This document shows positions 53,678 to 63,230 of a DNA stretch of 64,000 nucleotides, one piece after another. This DNA comes from Chryseobacterium sp. MYb264 (lineage in GTDB: Bacteria; Bacteroidota; Bacteroidia; Flavobacteriales; Weeksellaceae), in the NCBI RefSeq assembly GCF_035974275.1, contig NZ_CP142422.1, positions 930,001-994,000 of the forward strand. The letters are read 5' to 3'. Position 1 is the first letter of the stretch. Each line of letters begins with the position of its first letter. The notes beneath the pieces were generated by a model. That model made no database searches. It was given only the letters and a program-made list of their open reading frames with translations, and was not told the DNA's origin. The position numbers and the translations under genes are program-made.

Positions 53678-55039
53678 ATGGAAATTCAGGAGGTCATATC
53701 AAAACAAAAAGAATTTTTTAATACGAACCAGACGAAAAATATCCGTTTCAGAAAAATGTATCTTGAAAAACTTCGGGATGTCATTATACAAAACGAAAAT
53801 CTTTTATATGAAGCCATCTACAAAGATTTTGGAAAGTCTACGTTTGATACATTCACTACTGAAATTTCTTTTATTTTAAATGATATCAACTATTATCTCA
53901 AAAATTTAAAATCGCTTTCAAAACCTAAAAAAGTTAGGACTAATCTGGTAAATCAGCTCGGAAAAAGTAGAATTTATTGCGAGCCATTAGGGAATATTCT
54001 GGTCATCGGAGCTTGGAATTATCCATATCAATTATCCCTCTCTCCTATCATTGCCGCATTGGCAGCCGGAAATTGTTGTATTTTAAAGCCTAGTGAAATT
54101 GCAGAAAATACGATGAAAGCAATGGTAAAAATCATTAATGAAAATTTTCCAGCTGAATATCTATACGCTTTTGAAGGAGGAATTGATGAAACCACAGAAT
54201 TGTTACAACTGAAATTTGATAAAATATTTTTTACAGGTAGTACTAAAGTTGGAAAAATTGTTTACGAAGCTGCTGCAAAAAATCTAACTCCTGTTACGCT
54301 GGAATTAGGCGGGAAATCTCCCACTATCATTAGTAAAGAAGCCAATCTTGAAGTAGCTGCCAAAAGAATTGTCTGGGGAAAATTTTTAAATGCCGGACAA
54401 ACCTGTGTTGCTCCGGATTATTTGTTAGTCGAAGAATCCGTTAAGGAGCAGTTTTTGGAAATGCTTCGAAAATATATTCAGGAATTTAAATATAAACCAA
54501 ATTCAGAACATTACACCAGAATTATTAACCAAAGGAATTTTGAAAGATTGATCAAGCTTATCAATAAGGATAAAATTTACTTCGGAGGAAATTTCGATAA
54601 AGAAAAATTATTTATAGAACCTACGCTTTTAACGGACGTTAACTGGAACGATGATGTAATGCAGGAAGAGATTTTCGGACCTATTCTACCCGTCATTTCT
54701 TTTACCAATTTCAATATCGTATTGAATGAAATAATAGAATTAGAAAAGCCTCTGGCTGCGTATTTATTCACTAATAATTCAGAAGAAAAAGAAATTTTTA
54801 AGCAGAAATTTTCCTTTGGCGGAGGCTGTATCAATGATGTCATGATGCATTTAGGAAATGAAAATCTTCCGTTTGGAGGCGTTGGAAATTCAGGAATTGG
54901 AAATTATCACGGTAAATTCGGTTTTGAAACCTTTTCACATCAAAAAGCTATTCTTGAAAGAGCAACTTGGGGCGAACCGAATATTAAATATCCACCTTAT
55001 TCTGAGAAAAAATTAAGCTGGATTAAAAAATTAATGTAA
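53678..55039 (+). CDS. Aldehyde dehydrogenase (family 3-like)
   Basis: A 453-residue ALDH with catalytic Cys in NAGQTCVAPDYLL, Glu in TLELGGKSPTIISK, and nucleotide-binding FFTGSTKVGKIV. FGGVGNSGIGNYHGKFGFET near the C-terminus is characteristic of family 3. It oxidises medium or long aldehydes to acids. The C-terminal tail is hydrophilic, with no obvious membrane anchor. Confidence 0.9.
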   Translation: MEIQEVISKQKEFFNTNQTKNIRFRKMYLEKLRDVIIQNENLLYEAIYKDFGKSTFDTFTTEISFILNDINYYLKNLKSLSKPKKVRTNLVNQLGKSRIYCEPLGNILVIGAWNYPYQLSLSPIIAALAAGNCCILKPSEIAENTMKAMVKIINENFPAEYLYAFEGGIDETTELLQLKFDKIFFTGSTKVGKIVYEAAAKNLTPVTLELGGKSPTIISKEANLEVAAKRIVWGKFLNAGQTCVAPDYLLVEESVKEQFLEMLRKYIQEFKYKPNSEHYTRIINQRNFERLIKLINKDKIYFGGNFDKEKLFIEPTLLTDVNWNDDVMQEEIFGPILPVISFTNFNIVLNEIIELEKPLAAYLFTNNSEEKEIFKQKFSFGGGCINDVMMHLGNENLPFGGVGNSGIGNYHGKFGFETFSHQKAILERATWGEPNIKYPPYSEKKLSWIKKLM

Positions 55040-55112
55040 TTAATCCCGAAATAGGGATTTGTAATAATAATGTTGTATTTTTATTCTTGTTAAATCAAAT
55101 AAGCATAACATT

Positions 55113-55298
55113 ATGAAAAAATTAAAAAAATTATCACGAGAGCAGTTAAAAAATGTCTCAGGTGGGGGATCTTGTACAGGAACCTGTTCAGACGGATCTT
55201 TTGTTTATGTAAGCTCATGTACATCATGCATTAGCTATTCTGGGGGAGCTGCTTGCTATAATTCTCACGAAGAAAGCATCTATGTTGAAACTTGCTAA
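55113..55298 (+). CDS. Cys-rich peptide with double-glycine leader (bacteriocin-like)
   Basis: A 61-residue precursor. The leader KKLKKLSREQLKNVSGGG is a ComC/bacteriocin-type leader, with the likely cleavage after the Gly-Gly near residues 17-18. The core carries six cysteines at 21, 25, 36, 39, 48 and 61, rich in Ser and Gly. No peptidase-ABC exporter or modification gene is in the window. Function as bacteriocin, signal or small exported peptide is open. Confidence 0.72.
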   Translation: MKKLKKLSREQLKNVSGGGSCTGTCSDGSFVYVSSCTSCISYSGGAACYNSHEESIYVETC

Positions 55299-55329
55299 AA
55301 AAAAGGCTGCCCTTTATTGGACAGCCTTA
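55297..55329. terminator. Bidirectional terminator between peptide and thioredoxin genes
   Basis: AAGGCTGCCC pairs with GGACAGCCTT around a short loop, with A and T runs on both sides; the two flanking genes converge here. Confidence 0.8.
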
Positions 55330-55337
55330 CATTTTTA

Positions 55338-55907
55338 TTAAATTTTTCCCGTTTTAAAAAAAGTTTCTACTTTTTCTTTATCATATCCATTTTCTTTTTC
55401 TAAAACTCTACTATCTTTAAGAATATGAATCATTTTTCCATTATCATCTAAAATAATAAAAAATGGATAACCTTGTTTTTCTTTTATATTAATATATTGA
55501 GCAAAAGTCTTTTCATTTTTATTGTCCGGAGAATAATTTAAATGATAATATAGATAATTTTTATCTACAATTTCTTTTAATTCTGGTGTAGACTGAACAA
55601 AATTATTAAATCTCAAGCACCAAATACACCAGTTTCCACCTGCTTGAATTAAAATTTTCTTATTTTCTTTTTGAGCCTGCGCCACAAGCTTTTTAATATC
55701 TGCCTGTGCATCTGCTTTCGGATCATAAGGTTTTGGTAATTTCGCCTTCTCTTCTGCTGATTTTTTCTTTGCTTCTAATTCTGCTGCATCCGATTTTACC
55801 AATAATGCTTTGTCCGCAGAATTTTTGCTTTCTGCAGGTTTATTTGTAGTCTGAGCCCAAGCCATTGTGCTTAGAGCCAAAACAGCTACCAACGACAATT
55901 TTTTCAT
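55338..55907 (-). CDS. Periplasmic thioredoxin-like protein
   Basis: A 189-residue protein with signal peptide KKLSLVAVLALSTMAWAQ, a charged coiled-coil-like linker (residues 30-80) and a thioredoxin fold with Cys94-Ile-Trp-Cys97 in GGNWCIWCLRF, then YLYYHLNYSPDN and KEKQGYPFFIILDDNGKMIH (cis-Pro in GYPFF). A periplasmic disulfide role is likely; the partner is unknown. Confidence 0.85.
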   Translation of the reverse strand: MKKLSLVAVLALSTMAWAQTTNKPAESKNSADKALLVKSDAAELEAKKKSAEEKAKLPKPYDPKADAQADIKKLVAQAQKENKKILIQAGGNWCIWCLRFNNFVQSTPELKEIVDKNYLYYHLNYSPDNKNEKTFAQYINIKEKQGYPFFIILDDNGKMIHILKDSRVLEKENGYDKEKVETFFKTGKI

Positions 55908-55970
55908 AACATAAAAGTAAAAAAATAATACTTATTATCAGCAAAAATAGAACCATAATTTTATTATCAC

Positions 55971-55978
55971 TAAATTTG
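55971..55978 (+). promoter_or_regulatory. Candidate -7 box of the acyltransferase gene
   Basis: TAAATTTG fits TAnnTTTG, 9 bases before the start codon, implying a very short leader. Confidence 0.4.
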
Positions 55979-55986
55979 CCTGTTTT

Positions 55987-56871
55987 ATGAATTTCCTAAT
56001 CAAAATACTATATCTAATCTCCAAGATGCCGTTAAAAATATTATATATTTTTTCGGATATTATGTTTTTTTTAAATTACTACTTTGTTGGATATAGAAAA
56101 AATGTAATCACGCAAAATTTAAAAAATTCGTTTCCTCATAAATCGGACGAGGAAATTGAAGAAATCAAGAAAAAATTCTATCGTAATTTTTCGGATTATC
56201 TCGTGGAAACTGTTAAATCTTTCAGTATTTCAGAGACCGAATCACGTGTACGAATGCAGCACATCAATCAGGAACTTTTTCAGGAAGCCAAAGAAGAAGG
56301 CAAAAATGTCATTATGCTGGCTGGGCATGTCTTTAACTGGGAATGGATCAACGCTTTTGCAAAAGTCATTCCTCAGGACCATTGTCATCCTGTTTACAGA
56401 AAAGTAAACAGCGATTTTTGGGAAAATCAGATGAAGAAGGTCCGAAATAAGTTCGGAAATGAAGCACTGGAAGCAAATGAGGTCATTCGAAATATCTTAA
56501 GGAATAAAAACAACGGAAGTTCTGCTTATATGTTTGTGGCAGATCAGACTCCCCATTTTGCGAGTGTCACTTATGGTTTGGAATTTTTAAACCAGAGAAC
56601 CCCTGTATTTTTAGGCTATGATAAATTAGCTACCCGATTGGATCTTGCTTTTATTTATTGTGAAATGAAAAAAGTAAAGCGTGGTTTTTATCAGGTAAAC
56701 TATCACAGAATTTATCCTGATGGTGAAAAATTCGAAGAATATGAAGTGGTAAAAAAATTCCACAAATTACTGGAGAATACACTTAATAAACGTCCCGACA
56801 ATTACTTATGGTCCCACAGAAAGTGGAAATATCAGGATTCGATCAAAACCTACGGGTCAGAAAAAAATTAA
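55987..56871 (+). CDS. LpxL/HtrB-type lipid A acyltransferase family
   Basis: A 294-residue protein with an N-terminal hydrophobic helix and the family motif VIMLAGHVFNWEW (His and acidic residue of the HX4D/E pair), then YMFVADQTPHFASVTYG and YLWSHRKWKYQ near the end. It transfers an acyl chain to lipid A or a related glycolipid at the inner membrane. The GT2 gene starts 7 bases later. Confidence 0.9.
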   Translation: MNFLIKILYLISKMPLKILYIFSDIMFFLNYYFVGYRKNVITQNLKNSFPHKSDEEIEEIKKKFYRNFSDYLVETVKSFSISETESRVRMQHINQELFQEAKEEGKNVIMLAGHVFNWEWINAFAKVIPQDHCHPVYRKVNSDFWENQMKKVRNKFGNEALEANEVIRNILRNKNNGSSAYMFVADQTPHFASVTYGLEFLNQRTPVFLGYDKLATRLDLAFIYCEMKKVKRGFYQVNYHRIYPDGEKFEEYEVVKKFHKLLENTLNKRPDNYLWSHRKWKYQDSIKTYGSEKN

Positions 56872-56878
56872 ATTGAAA

Positions 56879-57856
56879 ATGTCAAAAAAAATTGCTGTTG
56901 TCATATTAAACTGGAATGGAAAAAGCTGGCTTGAAAAATTTGTCCCAGACGTTATTCTTCATTCTGAGAATGCAGATGTTTATGTAATTGATAATTTTTC
57001 AACGGATGATTCGATTGATTTTTTACAGACCAACTTTCAGTCAGTAAATATTATTCAGAATGATAAGAATTATGGTTTTGCAGGAGGTTATAATGAAGGT
57101 TTAAAGCATATTGAAGCTGAATATTATTGCCTGCTTAATTCCGATGTAGAAGTTACCGAAAACTGGATTGAACCTGCTTTAAATTTATTTGAAAAAGATT
57201 CATCGATTTCTGCAATTCAGCCTAAAATTTTATCATTCAACAATAAAAATTATTTTGAGTTTGCCGGAGCTGCTGGTGGTTTAATTGATAATCTAGGCTA
57301 TCCTTACTGCCGCGGAAGAGTTTTTGATGATGTGGAAGAAGATAAGGGGCAATATAATGACGAAACAGAAATTTTCTGGGCTTCAGGGTGTTGCTTTTTT
57401 ATCCGTTCTAAAGATTTTTGGGAACAGAAAGGTTTTGATGAGAGATTTTTTGCCCATCAGGAAGAAATTGATCTTTGCTGGAGATTGATCAATTCAGGAA
57501 AGAAAATTTTTTACACCGGAAAATCTACCGTTTATCATGTAGGAGGTGGGACATTGAACAAACAAAGCGCTCAGAAAACGTACTTAAACATCAGAAATAA
57601 CCTTTCCATGATGTTGAAAAATTTACCGTTCCCAAAGTTGATTTGGCTAATATTTTTCAGATTATGTTTAGATGGTATTGCTTCTATTTATTTTGCTTTC
57701 AAAAACGGATTTTCTCATCTTTGGGCAGTGGCAAGGGCTCATTTTGCATTCTACGGTCAGGCTTCAGGAACTTGGAAACGTCGACAAAAGCATCAGAAAG
57801 AAAACTTTTATCAAACAAAATGGTTAATATTTAAACATTTTTTAGGAGGAAAGTAA
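56879..57856 (+). CDS. Family 2 glycosyltransferase
   Basis: A 325-residue protein from ATG 56879 (MSKKIAVVILNWNGKSWLEK); a TTG two codons earlier is unlikely. VYVIDNFSTDDSIDFL, CLLNSDVEV (DxD-like), ASGCCFFIRSKDF and HQEEIDLCWRL mark the GT-A fold of the rhamnosyltransferase-like GT2 group. The C-terminal part may sit at the membrane. It is coupled to the acyltransferase, which suggests envelope glycolipid assembly. Confidence 0.88.
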   Translation: MSKKIAVVILNWNGKSWLEKFVPDVILHSENADVYVIDNFSTDDSIDFLQTNFQSVNIIQNDKNYGFAGGYNEGLKHIEAEYYCLLNSDVEVTENWIEPALNLFEKDSSISAIQPKILSFNNKNYFEFAGAAGGLIDNLGYPYCRGRVFDDVEEDKGQYNDETEIFWASGCCFFIRSKDFWEQKGFDERFFAHQEEIDLCWRLINSGKKIFYTGKSTVYHVGGGTLNKQSAQKTYLNIRNNLSMMLKNLPFPKLIWLIFFRLCLDGIASIYFAFKNGFSHLWAVARAHFAFYGQASGTWKRRQKHQKENFYQTKWLIFKHFLGGK

Positions 57857-57936
57857 AAATTTAATATTAAAGATTTAATGCTATGACTTATAACATTAAC
57901 TATAAAACAATACACCTTAAACTCTAAATAAATAAT

Positions 57937-58491
57937 ATGGATTTTTGTGCAATAGATTTCGAAACTGCGACTCATGACAGAAGTTCTGCGTGTGAAATTG
58001 GCGTTTGTATTGTGCAAGACTCAAAGATTGTGGAAACCAAAACATGGCTGATAAAACCGCCTAGTTTTCCTTATTTCAATCCGTTTAATATTCAAGTTCA
58101 TGGTATTCGTCCGGAAGATGTAAAAGACGCTCCAACGTTCGATGAAGTTTGGTATGAAGTTCAGGAAATGGTGTACGGAACATTGATGATTGCTCACAAT
58201 GCTGGTTTCGATGCCGGGGTTTTACGTGGTTGCCTGCAGCATTATGGCATGTTTACCCCTAATATTAATTACCTGTGTAGCATTCAGTTGGCAAAAAAAT
58301 CGTGGAATTATTTGCCTAAATATGGTTTAAAACAATTGGCAGATTACCACCAAATCAAATTCAATCACCACAGGGCGGGTGATGATGCTGAAGTTTGTGC
58401 CAAAATATCTCTTTTAGCCTTTGAAAAGCTTTTTCTTACAAGCAATGAAGAGGTTTCAGAATACATGAAACTGAAGATTAAAAAGCTTTAA
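57937..58491 (+). CDS. DnaQ-like 3'-5' exonuclease
   Basis: A 184-residue exonuclease with motif I DFCAIDFETATHD, motif II MIAHNAGFDAGVL and motif III HHRAGDDAEVCAKI, all DEDDh residues present. It is likely a proofreading or repair exonuclease in the family of DNA polymerase III epsilon, but the chromosomal dnaQ may lie elsewhere. Confidence 0.87.
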   Translation: MDFCAIDFETATHDRSSACEIGVCIVQDSKIVETKTWLIKPPSFPYFNPFNIQVHGIRPEDVKDAPTFDEVWYEVQEMVYGTLMIAHNAGFDAGVLRGCLQHYGMFTPNINYLCSIQLAKKSWNYLPKYGLKQLADYHQIKFNHHRAGDDAEVCAKISLLAFEKLFLTSNEEVSEYMKLKIKKL

Positions 58492-58539
58492 TTTTCTTGA
58501 TCAATACTACACTTGCCTCTTTTAACTTTTTCCTTTAAA

Positions 58540-58929
58540 TTAATTACTCAAAACCTCGGACAGCAAGTTGAATTTCGGAATATCTATTTCAAAATTCTCC
58601 TGTGTTTCCGTATTAATGACAAGGTATTTTCCGCTCATATTTCCTACACCGGAGCGGAGCATCACATTGGAAAAGTAGGCAAAATTTTCACCGGATTGTA
58701 TCTCGGGAGTTAATCCTATTACTCCGTCGCCGATGATCTCTGTATACCCGAAACCTACATCAAAAATAAGCCATTTTCTTTTCAATACTTTAATAGGAAA
58801 ATCTCCTTCATTTTCAATGGTTATATTGTATTTGAAAACATAACGGTTTTCAGACGGGTAACTGTTCTTGCTATCATATTCAGGAATTACTGAAACTTTG
58901 ATATTTGAAGTTATCTTTTGAAACATCAT
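58540..58929 (-). CDS. apaG: ApaG family protein
   Basis: A 129-residue ApaG: YNITIENEGDFPIKVLKRKW, VGFGYTEIIGDGVIGLTPEI and GENFAYFSNVMLRSGVGNMS reproduce the conserved beta-sandwich. Its partner role in Co2+/Mg2+ handling is inferred from other bacteria. ATGs at 58929 and 58926 are both possible. The stop is near the convergent end of the exonuclease gene. Confidence 0.92.
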   Translation of the reverse strand: MMFQKITSNIKVSVIPEYDSKNSYPSENRYVFKYNITIENEGDFPIKVLKRKWLIFDVGFGYTEIIGDGVIGLTPEIQSGENFAYFSNVMLRSGVGNMSGKYLVINTETQENFEIDIPKFNLLSEVLSN

Positions 58930-58952
58930 CTTTAGTATTTTCTTAATATATA

Positions 58953-58982
58953 CAAAAATCTCGCCTTTTTTAAGGCGAGATT
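58953..58982 (-). terminator. Terminator of sucAB
   Basis: A perfect 11-bp stem AATCTCGCCTT/AAGGCGAGATT lies 30 bases past the sucB stop, with A residues on the minus-strand exit. Confidence 0.85.
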
Positions 58983-59011
58983 GTAAAGATATATTATAAT
59001 TTTATTAAAAT

Positions 59012-60259
59012 CTATAATCCAAGGCCTTTTCTTTCGTCTCCACCCAATAGAGTTTCAACAGGATTGTCAATACCTTCTTTTACCGCAACAAGGAATCCTA
59101 CAGACTCTTTACCGTCGATAATTCTGTGGTCATAAGACATCGCAACATACATCATTGGACGAATTACAACTTGCCCATCAACAGCAACCGGTCTCTGGAT
59201 AATGTTGTGCATACCAAGGATTGCAGATTGAGGAGGGTTAATGATCGGCGTAGAAAGCATAGATCCGAAAGTACCACCATTCGTAATTGTGAAAGTACCA
59301 CCAGTCATTTCGTCAACCGTGATTTTTCCGTCTCTAACTTTGATCGCAAGATCTTTGATATTTCCTTCAACGTTAGCGAAAGACATGTTTTCTGCATTTC
59401 TCAATACAGGAACCATTAATCCTTTAGGACCAGAAACTGCAATTGAAATATCACAGAAATCATAGTTTACTTTGAAATCTCCGTCGATAGATGCATTTAC
59501 ATCCGGATACATCTGTAATGCTCTTGTAACCGCTTTAGTGAAGAAAGACATGAAACCAAGACCTACTCCGTGTTTTTGACCGAATTCTTCTTTATATAAT
59601 TTTCTTAGTCTAAAGATCTCAGACATGTCAACCTCGTTAAAAGTCGTTAACATTGCTGTTTCATTCTTTACAGAAACCAATCTCTGAGCGATTTTTCTTC
59701 TAAGAACTGAAAGTTTAGTAGTTGTTGTAGATCTAGAACCTGTAGCTGTCATCGGGCTTCCTCCTAATGCAGGAACAGCCGCCAATTCAGCATCAGATTT
59801 AGAGATTCTTCCGTCTCTTCCAGAACCTGAAACCTGAGAAGCATCGATGCCTTTTTCGTCAAGAATTTTCTTAGCCGCAGGAGATGGAGCTCCCGTTGCA
59901 TACGTTTGAGGTGCAGCAGCAGGTTTTGGAGCTTCTTGCTTAGCCGGTTCAGCTGCTTTAGGAGCCTCCTCTTGTTTTGGAGCTTCAGCAGCAGGAGCAG
60001 CGCTACCCGCAGGTTTAGCAGCATCCATATCGATTAAACAAACCACTTGTCCTACTTGTACCACGTCACCTTCTTCAGCTTTCAAAGTAATAATACCGCT
60101 TTGCTCAGCAGGCAATTCAAGAGTCGCTTTGTCTGAATCTACTTCAGCGATGGGTTGATCTTTTTCTACATAATCACCATCTTTCACAAGCCAAGTTGCA
60201 ATTTCAACTTCTGTTATTGATTCGCCCGGTGAAGGAACTTTCATTTCTAAAACTGACAT
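59012..60259 (-). CDS. sucB: 2-oxoglutarate dehydrogenase E2 (dihydrolipoyl succinyltransferase)
   Basis: A 415-residue E2: lipoyl domain with [17 protein letters not shown] (Lys near 43), an Ala/Pro linker (about 85-120), subunit-binding domain ([29 protein letters not shown]) and catalytic domain ending [15 protein letters not shown]. It follows sucA with 36 bases between and supplies succinyl-CoA to the TCA cycle. Confidence 0.95.
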   Translation of the reverse strand: MSVLEMKVPSPGESITEVEIATWLVKDGDYVEKDQPIAEVDSDKATLELPAEQSGIITLKAEEGDVVQVGQVVCLIDMDAAKPAGSAAPAAEAPKQEEAPKAAEPAKQEAPKPAAAPQTYATGAPSPAAKKILDEKGIDASQVSGSGRDGRISKSDAELAAVPALGGSPMTATGSRSTTTTKLSVLRRKIAQRLVSVKNETAMLTTFNEVDMSEIFRLRKLYKEEFGQKHGVGLGFMSFFTKAVTRALQMYPDVNASIDGDFKVNYDFCDISIAVSGPKGLMVPVLRNAENMSFANVEGNIKDLAIKVRDGKITVDEMTGGTFTITNGGTFGSMLSTPIINPPQSAILGMHNIIQRPVAVDGQVVIRPMMYVAMSYDHRIIDGKESVGFLVAVKEGIDNPVETLLGGDERKGLGL

Positions 60260-60295
60260 ATCGTATTTTATTTTTTTATTAATTATTAATTTTTA

Positions 60296-63106
60296 TTAAG
60301 CTGTTACAGGTCTTTTTACAGGAGCATCATTCGTATCAAATACTCTGTTGATTACTGCATTTTGATTTTTTTCAAACATTTTGTGACTTCCCGGAGCCGG
60401 AGCACCACTTGGAACAGGAGCAATAACGTTGATTCCCGTTTCTCTGAAGTTTCTTAAGATATAAGACCAAGCGCCCATATTTTCAGGTTCTTCCTGAGCC
60501 CATACCAATTCTTTTCTGCTTGAATATTTTTCGAAGATCGCATCGATCGCATCAACTTGAAGCGGATACAACTGTTCGAATCTTATCAATGCGATATTTT
60601 CAGCATTTAATTCTTCTTTCTTAGCCAATAATTCGAAGTATAATTTACCTGAACAAAGTACTAATTTTTCAACTTTTTTAGGATCAGCAGTTGGATCATC
60701 TAAGATTGGCTGGAATCCTTTGTTTGAGAAATCTTCAAGCGGAGAAACCACTTTTGGATGTCTTAACAATGATTTCGGACTCATCACGATTAACGGCTTT
60801 CTGAATGACCATTTCAACTGTCTTCTCAACAAGTGGAAATAGTTGGCAGGCGAAGTGATGTTCGCTACCACCATATTTTCGTTAGCACAAAGTGTTAAGA
60901 ATCTTTCCAGTCTTGCAGAAGAGTGTTCTGCACCCTGCCCTTCCGAACCGTGAGGCAATAACATTACCAAACCGTCCTGAATTTTCCATTTTTCTTCTGC
61001 AGCAGCTAAATATTGGTCAACGATAATTTGCGCACCGTTCACGAAATCTCCGAACTGAGCTTCCCAAATCGTTAAAGTATTAGGAGATGCCATTGCATAA
61101 CCATAATCGAAACCAAGAACTCCATACTCAGAAAGGTGAGAGTTGAAAACATCAAATCTGCTTTCAGAAACTTCTCTTAATGGTACATATTCTTCTTCCG
61201 TATCTTCAGTTTTTACCACTGCATGTCTGTGAGAGAAAGTACCTCTTTCCACATCTTCACCGGAAATTCTTACGTTGTGACCTTCCACCAAAAGTGTAGC
61301 ATACGCCAACCACTCACCAAGAGCCCAATCTAAATTGTTACCCTCGATTGCTTTAATTCTGTTTTCGAAAAGTCTTGTAATTTTATTTAAGAACTTTTTA
61401 TCAGCCGGAAGTGTTGACATTTTAAGAGCCAGTTCTTTCAGCTTAGCTAAGTCATATGTTGTATCTACAGGCTGTTGAACGGCACCTCTTTTTCCAATTG
61501 GATAGTTTGTCCAGTCTTCTGCCATGAAAACGTCCATTACGTTTTTCTCAATTTCTTTAGAAGCATCAAAATCTTTATCTAAAAGACCTTTGAAATCTGC
61601 CTCCATTTTAGCAATTACGTCATTTGAAGTAATGCTGTCCTTAAGCAATTTATCTTTATAAATCTCTCTTGGGTTTGGATGCTTAGAAATTAATTTATAT
61701 AAGTTAGGTTGAGTAAATCTTGGTTCATCACCTTCGTTGTGACCATATTTTCTATATCCTAATAGATCGATGTAAACATCTTTTCCGAATTTAGCTCTGA
61801 AATCAGCAGCAAAGTGAATTGCATGAACTACCGCCTCTGCATCGTCTGCATTTACGTGCATTACAGGAGATTCTGTAACTTTTGCAATGTCTGTACAGTA
61901 CGTAGAAGATCTTGCATCCATATAGTTCGTTGTAAACGAAACCTGGTTGTTAACCACGATATGAACTGTACCTCCCGTTCTGTAACCTTCCAAAGTCATC
62001 ATCTGAGCAACTTCGTAAGCGATCCCCTGCCCAGCGATTGCACCATCACCATGAATGATGATCGGTAAAACTTTAGCATAATCTTTATACTTATCATCCA
62101 CTTTTGCACGGCAAATTCCTTCTACAAGAGCTGCTACCGTTTCAAGGTGAGATGGGTTCGGAGTCAAGTTAATAGACACCTCTTCTCCTGAAGCTGTTTT
62201 GATTTTTTTAGATGAACCCAAGTGATATTTAACATCTCCAGAGAATACATCTTCTTCAAATTCTTTTCCTTCAAATTCTGAGAAAATCTGCTTGTAAGAT
62301 TTACCGAAAATGTTGGTCAACACGTTCAATCTACCTCTGTGAGCCATTCCCAACACCACTTCGTCTACTCCCAATTGAGAAGATCTTGAGATCAACTGAT
62401 CTAAAGCTGGAATTAAAGTTTCACCACCTTCCAGTGAGAATCTTTTTTGTCCTACGAATTTTGTGTGAAGGTAGTTTTCAAAAGCAACAGCCTGATTTAA
62501 TTTTAATAAAATCTCTGTTTTTTCGTTTGCTGAAAGATTCGGATGGTTTTCGTTTACCTGCAACCATCTTTTGATAAAATCTTTCTCCTCAACATTGTTG
62601 ATATGCATGTATTCAACCCCGATAGAATCACAGTAAATAGTCTCTAAACGAGTTACGATTTCCTGTAAAGTAGCAGGCTCTTTGAACCCGATTTCTACAG
62701 CACCGTTGAATTTTGTATTTAAATCTGAGCTACTAAGACCGAAATTTTCGATATCTAAAGTAGGAGTATAATGTCTTCTTTCTCTAACTGGGTTTGTTTT
62801 TGTGAACAAATGCCCTCTTGTCCTGTACGCCTCAATAAGGTTGACTACCTTAAACTCTTTCTTGATGTGCTCAGGAACTTCTCCGTTTGCTGCTGCCTGA
62901 GTTGCCTGCTTTACAGGAGCTGAAGCGGCCGAGGCCTGAACGTATTGGATGTTTTCGTCGTCACCATAGGTCTCCAAAGCAAAATCAAAGCCTTGAAAGA
63001 AGGCTTTCCATGATGGTTCTAAAGAGTCCGGGTATTTTAAGTACTGTTGGTATAAATCCTCAATTAACTGAGAATGAGCTGCGTTTAGGAATGAAAATCT
63101 GTCCAT
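60296..63106 (-). CDS. sucA: 2-oxoglutarate dehydrogenase E1
   Basis: A 936-residue E1: MDRFSFLNAAHSQLIEDLYQ is the E2-binding N-terminus, VVLGMAHRGRLNVLTNIFGK and LTPNPSHLETVAALVEG the active-site segments, IIHGDGAIAGQGIAYEV the ThDP site, and LLPHGSEGQGAEHSSARLER the C-terminal transketolase-like part. It decarboxylates 2-oxoglutarate on ThDP. A TAAATTTG-type box at 63153-63160 (minus strand) precedes it. Confidence 0.96.
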   Translation of the reverse strand: MDRFSFLNAAHSQLIEDLYQQYLKYPDSLEPSWKAFFQGFDFALETYGDDENIQYVQASAASAPVKQATQAAANGEVPEHIKKEFKVVNLIEAYRTRGHLFTKTNPVRERRHYTPTLDIENFGLSSSDLNTKFNGAVEIGFKEPATLQEIVTRLETIYCDSIGVEYMHINNVEEKDFIKRWLQVNENHPNLSANEKTEILLKLNQAVAFENYLHTKFVGQKRFSLEGGETLIPALDQLISRSSQLGVDEVVLGMAHRGRLNVLTNIFGKSYKQIFSEFEGKEFEEDVFSGDVKYHLGSSKKIKTASGEEVSINLTPNPSHLETVAALVEGICRAKVDDKYKDYAKVLPIIIHGDGAIAGQGIAYEVAQMMTLEGYRTGGTVHIVVNNQVSFTTNYMDARSSTYCTDIAKVTESPVMHVNADDAEAVVHAIHFAADFRAKFGKDVYIDLLGYRKYGHNEGDEPRFTQPNLYKLISKHPNPREIYKDKLLKDSITSNDVIAKMEADFKGLLDKDFDASKEIEKNVMDVFMAEDWTNYPIGKRGAVQQPVDTTYDLAKLKELALKMSTLPADKKFLNKITRLFENRIKAIEGNNLDWALGEWLAYATLLVEGHNVRISGEDVERGTFSHRHAVVKTEDTEEEYVPLREVSESRFDVFNSHLSEYGVLGFDYGYAMASPNTLTIWEAQFGDFVNGAQIIVDQYLAAAEEKWKIQDGLVMLLPHGSEGQGAEHSSARLERFLTLCANENMVVANITSPANYFHLLRRQLKWSFRKPLIVMSPKSLLRHPKVVSPLEDFSNKGFQPILDDPTADPKKVEKLVLCSGKLYFELLAKKEELNAENIALIRFEQLYPLQVDAIDAIFEKYSSRKELVWAQEEPENMGAWSYILRNFRETGINVIAPVPSGAPAPGSHKMFEKNQNAVINRVFDTNDAPVKRPVTA

Positions 63107-63230
63107 TATTACAGTTTATCTGTTATTAAAATTTGTTTGTCGAATTAAGCTTCAAATTTAATAAAAAAAACCGAGTTAAAACAGCCTTTAAAGTATTAAA
63201 AAAACTATAAAAAAAATAAATTCAGAAATC

